Origin: Pectobacterium polaris
GTDB lineage: Bacteria > Pseudomonadota > Gammaproteobacteria > Enterobacterales > Enterobacteriaceae
DNA length: 64,000 bases
Assembly (NCBI RefSeq): GCF_002307355.1
Contig: NZ_CP017481.1
Location: forward strand, 1,860,001 to 1,924,000
Direction: 5' to 3'
Part shown: piece after piece, positions 60,986 through 64,000 of the stretch
Layout: the number at the start of each line of letters is the position of its first letter
How positions within the stretch are numbered: position 1 is the first letter of the stretch
Translations under genes and position numbers: made by a program
Notes under the pieces: generated by a model
Database searches by the model: none
What the model was told of the DNA's origin: nothing
Seen by the model: the letters and a program-made list of their open reading frames with translations, nothing else

Positions 60986-61810
60986 ATGTTGCTGGCACAA
61001 ATTTCCGATCTGCATTTTCGCAGTGAGGGGCGCAAGCTCTATGAATTTATTGATATTAACGGAGAAAACGCCAAGGTCATTAACCAGCTAAACGCGCTGA
61101 GTGAGCGGCCGGACGCGGTGGTGATTAGCGGCGACATCGTCAACTGCGGAAGCCCGCAGGAGTATCAGGTGGCACAGCGCGTATTGCAGATGCTGGATTA
61201 CCCGATGTATGTGATTCCAGGCAATCATGATGATAAGCAGCATTTCCTCAACGCGATGCGCCCGCTTTGCCCACAATTGGGCGATGATCCAGAGAACATC
61301 CGCTATGCGGTGGATGACTTCCCGATGCGCCTGCTGTTCATCGACACCAGTCTGGCTGGGCAGGCGAAAGGCTGGCTGACGCCGTCCACGCTGGGCTGGC
61401 TGGAGCAGCAATTGCAGGATCACTCAACGCGCGAAACGGCGATCTTCATGCATCATCCACCGCTCCCGCTGGGATCGGCGCATATGGATCGGATCGCCTG
61501 CGAAAACGGAAGTGAGCTGCTGACGCTGATCGAGCGTTTCCCGCAGCTTACGCGGATCTTCTGTGGACATACGCACCGCCTGATTATGACGCAGCATCGG
61601 CAGGCGATTATTGCCACCGTGCCGGGTACCGTCCATCAGGTGCCGTATTTCTACTATGACGATACGTCGTACTACAACCTGGAACCCGCCAGCGTTGTCA
61701 TGCACCGCTACGTGCCAGTCACGGGGCTGGTGAGCTACAGCCAGTCGATCACCTCGTACCCTGGACCTTACCTCTACGATCCGCGTATCAGCTGTCCGGT
61801 GGATGCGTAA
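60986..61810 (+). CDS. gpdQ: Glycerophosphodiesterase GpdQ
   Basis: 274 residues, the length of Enterobacter aerogenes GpdQ and very similar in sequence. Binuclear metal ligands all present: D8, H10, D50, N80, H156, H195 and H197, in [28 protein letters not shown] and CGHTH. It hydrolyses glycerophosphodiesters to glycerol-3-phosphate and an alcohol. ATG 60986 follows GAGGTGGTGG; GTG 60977 is an alternative. Its place between permeases and the ATPase suggests that the imported substrate is a glycerophosphodiester. Its stop overlaps the ATPase start by one base. Confidence 0.93.
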   Translation: MLLAQISDLHFRSEGRKLYEFIDINGENAKVINQLNALSERPDAVVISGDIVNCGSPQEYQVAQRVLQMLDYPMYVIPGNHDDKQHFLNAMRPLCPQLGDDPENIRYAVDDFPMRLLFIDTSLAGQAKGWLTPSTLGWLEQQLQDHSTRETAIFMHHPPLPLGSAHMDRIACENGSELLTLIERFPQLTRIFCGHTHRLIMTQHRQAIIATVPGTVHQVPYFYYDDTSYYNLEPASVVMHRYVPVTGLVSYSQSITSYPGPYLYDPRISCPVDA

Positions 61811-62898
61811 TGGCCGTGATTCAGTTACGTAATATCAGTAAACGCTTTGAGCACATGCAGGCGCTGGCGTCGCTGTCGCTGGATATCGCTGACGGTGAGT
61901 TTCTGGTGCTGGTCGGGCCGTCTGGCTGCGGCAAAAGTACGCTGCTGCGTATGTTGGCCGGTCTGGAAGACGTGAGCGATGGGCAAATCCTGCTGGGTGA
62001 CGACGACATTACGACGTGGAGCCCGAAGCAGCGCAATTTCTCGATGATCTTCCAGAACTACGCGTTGTTTCCGCACCTGACGGTCGAGCAGAACATCACT
62101 TTCGGGATGCGGATGCGCGGTGAGCCGAAGGCGGAATACCCACAGCGCGTGCAGCGCGTTGCCAGCCTGCTCCAGCTTGAGCCACTCTTGAAACGCAAGC
62201 CGGGGAAACTGTCCGGCGGTCAGCGGCAGCGCGTAGCAATGGCGCGGGCGATCGTACGCGATCCGCGCTTGTTTTTAATGGATGAGCCTCTGTCGAATCT
62301 GGATGCTCGCCTGCGCAGCGACGTGCGGGATGGCATTATGGATCTGCATCGGCAGTTGAAAACAACCACCGTTTACGTCACGCACGATCAGATCGAGGCG
62401 ATGACGATGGCGGACAGAATTGCTGTGCTGGATCGCGGCGTACTGCAACAGGTTGGCACGCCGGAACAGCTGTATTCTCACCCCGCGAATGTCTTTGTCG
62501 CCGGATTTATCGGCACGCCCGCGATGAATATGGTGACGCTGCCTTGTGCTGATGGGCAGGCATTTCTACAGGCATTGTCTGTGGCGCTGCCAACCAGTGA
62601 AGAAACGCGTTCATTAACCAGTGTGCTGCTCGGGATTCGCCCTGAGCATATTACCGAACACGCCGCGTCAGACGGCGACTTGTCATTGTCGGGAACGGTG
62701 AAGCAACGGGAGCTGTTTGGCGCGGAGTATCTGATTCATGTGGATACGCCGTTGGGAAATATTCGCTACCGTCGGCCAAATCGCGATGGCGTGCCGGATG
62801 TCGGCGCATCCATTGTGCTTCATTTTTCACCGCAGGATTGTCATTGGTTTTCCGGGCAAACCGCCCGTAATTTATCCCAGGAGAAAAGAAATGCGTAA
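61810..62898 (+). CDS. ABC importer ATPase, UgpC/MalK-like
   Basis: 362 residues. Walker A GPSGCGKSTLL, signature LSGGQRQRVAMARAI, Walker B LFLMDEPLSNLD, switch VYVTHDQIEAM, then a C-terminal TOBE domain (LLGIRPEHI). It powers the importer of this operon. Starts at the overlap TAATG with gpdQ. Confidence 0.94.
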   Translation: MAVIQLRNISKRFEHMQALASLSLDIADGEFLVLVGPSGCGKSTLLRMLAGLEDVSDGQILLGDDDITTWSPKQRNFSMIFQNYALFPHLTVEQNITFGMRMRGEPKAEYPQRVQRVASLLQLEPLLKRKPGKLSGGQRQRVAMARAIVRDPRLFLMDEPLSNLDARLRSDVRDGIMDLHRQLKTTTVYVTHDQIEAMTMADRIAVLDRGVLQQVGTPEQLYSHPANVFVAGFIGTPAMNMVTLPCADGQAFLQALSVALPTSEETRSLTSVLLGIRPEHITEHAASDGDLSLSGTVKQRELFGAEYLIHVDTPLGNIRYRRPNRDGVPDVGASIVLHFSPQDCHWFSGQTARNLSQEKRNA

Positions 62899-64000
62899 GC
62901 CCCGTATGATGGCGCTGGCGATAGCCTTGCTGATGTCCGGCCCCGTGCTGGCGAAAGAGAGTATCGATTTCATGTTTCCCGCGCCGGTTGATGGCAAGCT
63001 GACGATGGAAATGACGCGCATCATCAAGGAGTACAACCAATCGCAGGATCAGGTTGAAGTGCGCGGGATCTTCACCGGCAATTACGACACGACGAAAGTG
63101 AAAGCGGAAGCGGCCGCCAAAGCGGGCGATCCTCCGGCGCTGGTGATTATGTCGGCAAACTTCACTGCCGATCTGGTCATCAAAGATGAAATTCTGCCGA
63201 TGGACGAGCTGTTCAAATACGGCAACGAAAAAGCCACGCCTTTCCTGACTAAAAATTTCTGGCCTGCACTGCATCAGAACGCGCAGGTGATGGGCGTAAC
63301 TTACGCGATCCCGTTCCACAACTCGACGCCGATCCTTTATTACAACGAAGACATGCTGAAGAAGGCGGGCTTTAACGAACCGCCGAAAAACTGGGATGAA
63401 GTGATTGCGGTCGCGAAGAAGCTGACTGACCCGGCGAAAGGGCAGTGGGGCATCATGATTCCGTCCACGAACGACGACTACGGCGGCTGGATGTTGTCTG
63501 CGCTGACGCGTGCCAACGGCGGGGCGTATTACAACGCCGACTATCCGGGCGAAGTATATTACAACACCGCATCAACCAAAGGTGCGCTCCAGTTCTGGCG
63601 CGACTTAGTGTATCGCGACAAAGTGATGCCAGCCGGTGTCCTGAATTCCAAGCAGATCAGCGCCGCGTTTTTCTCCGGCAAGCTGGGCATGACGATGCTG
63701 AGTACCGGCGCGTTGGGCTTTATGCGCGAAAACACCAAAGATTTTCAGCTCGGTGTGGCGATGATGCCGGAAAAAGAGCGTCGTGGCGTGACCATCGGTG
63801 GGGCAAGTCTGGTGAGCTTCAAAGGGATTTCTGAAGATCAGAAGAAAGCGGCCTGGCAGTTTATGAACTATCTGGTCAGCCCAGAAGTGAGCGGAAACTG
63901 GAGTCGTTTTACCGGCTACTTCGCCCCGCGCATGGCGGCCTACGATCTGCCAGAAATGAAGGACTATCTGGCGAAAGATCCGCGTGCGGCCATTGCGCTG
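62891..64000 (+). CDS. ABC importer substrate-binding protein, UgpB-like (runs off right edge)
   Basis: At least 370 residues are seen. Signal peptide about 1-21 (MMALAIALLMSGPVLAKE). Family 1 solute-binding protein with FMFPAPVDGKLTMEMTRIIK, NSTPILYYNEDMLKKAGFN and GKLGMTMLSTGALGFM. Glycerol-3-phosphate binding proteins (UgpB) are the nearest group I can name. ATG 62891 overlaps the ATPase end by 8 nt. With gpdQ, glycerophosphodiester or glycerol-phosphate uptake is the likely role. Confidence 0.9.
   Translation, partial: MRKPRMMALAIALLMSGPVLAKESIDFMFPAPVDGKLTMEMTRIIKEYNQSQDQVEVRGIFTGNYDTTKVKAEAAAKAGDPPALVIMSANFTADLVIKDEILPMDELFKYGNEKATPFLTKNFWPALHQNAQVMGVTYAIPFHNSTPILYYNEDMLKKAGFNEPPKNWDEVIAVAKKLTDPAKGQWGIMIPSTNDDYGGWMLSALTRANGGAYYNADYPGEVYYNTASTKGALQFWRDLVYRDKVMPAGVLNSKQISAAFFSGKLGMTMLSTGALGFMRENTKDFQLGVAMMPEKERRGVTIGGASLVSFKGISEDQKKAAWQFMNYLVSPEVSGNWSRFTGYFAPRMAAYDLPEMKDYLAKDPRAAIAL

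Overview
The window reads as a piece of a soft-rot enterobacterial chromosome, most like Pectobacterium. The reasons are gene content and order: metY-rimP-nusA-infB-rbfA-truB-rpsO-pnp-nlpI-deaD-yhbW-ubiVU/ubiT, deoCABD, holD-rimI/rsmC, a tRNA-Leu(CAG) cluster and gcvTHP, all with proteins close to the Escherichia coli ones. They sit beside a nonribosomal peptide/polyketide cluster, a budAB acetoin operon and a FecI/FecR/TonB-receptor operon. The species assignment is inference.

Region 1 (1-9.85 kb) is accessory. A minus-strand operon reads DUF2589 protein, stand-alone adenylation domain (frameshifted), stand-alone carrier protein, an 88-residue unknown and the start of a polyketide synthase that runs off the left edge. 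Divergent from it is a 1032-residue NRPS (A-PCP-C). Behind that lie a second DUF2589 protein, a GH24 lysozyme and a small three-helix membrane protein in one minus-strand operon, then a LuxR-type regulator with a degenerate receiver. An NRPS/PKS assembly line combined with two DUF2589 paralogues and a holin/endolysin-like pair is the best candidate here for an undescribed system.

Region 2 (10.1-27.4 kb) is core: initiator tRNA and the transcription/translation operon, polynucleotide phosphorylase, NlpI, DeaD, then the oxygen-independent ubiquinone genes ubiUV and ubiT with yhbW, yhbS and yhbQ. Region 3 (27.4-33.9 kb) has an exported AbgB-like amidohydrolase and the deo nucleoside-catabolism operon, with two CRP sites 52 bp apart. 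Region 4 (33.9-40 kb) is an iron-uptake operon (FecI, FecR, TonB receptor, YddA-type ABC protein) behind a Fur-like box. Region 5 (40.1-43 kb) is a small oxidative/aromatic-type cassette (LysR, carboxymuconolactone decarboxylase-like, tautomerase, DUF4865) whose regulator is frameshifted, plus a secreted discoidin-domain protein.

Region 6 (43.1-53 kb) has rimI-holD, rsmC, an aldo/keto reductase with a LysR regulator, three tRNA-Leu genes, a Fur-box-preceded DUF1435 gene, budR-budAB and fucO. Region 7 (53-58.3 kb) is gcvTHP, interrupted by an ERIC element and an intrinsic terminator. Region 8 (58.3-64 kb) is a GNAT gene and an ABC importer operon (two permeases, GpdQ phosphodiesterase, ATPase, binding protein), probably for glycerophosphodiesters.

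Two genes are broken by loss of one base in a G/C run (1801-1804 and 40461-40465), so sequencing error must be excluded before calling them pseudogenes. Across the window there are at least eight short tandem duplications with a 14-16 bp period, mostly intergenic, one of them inside the coding start of the second ABC permease.
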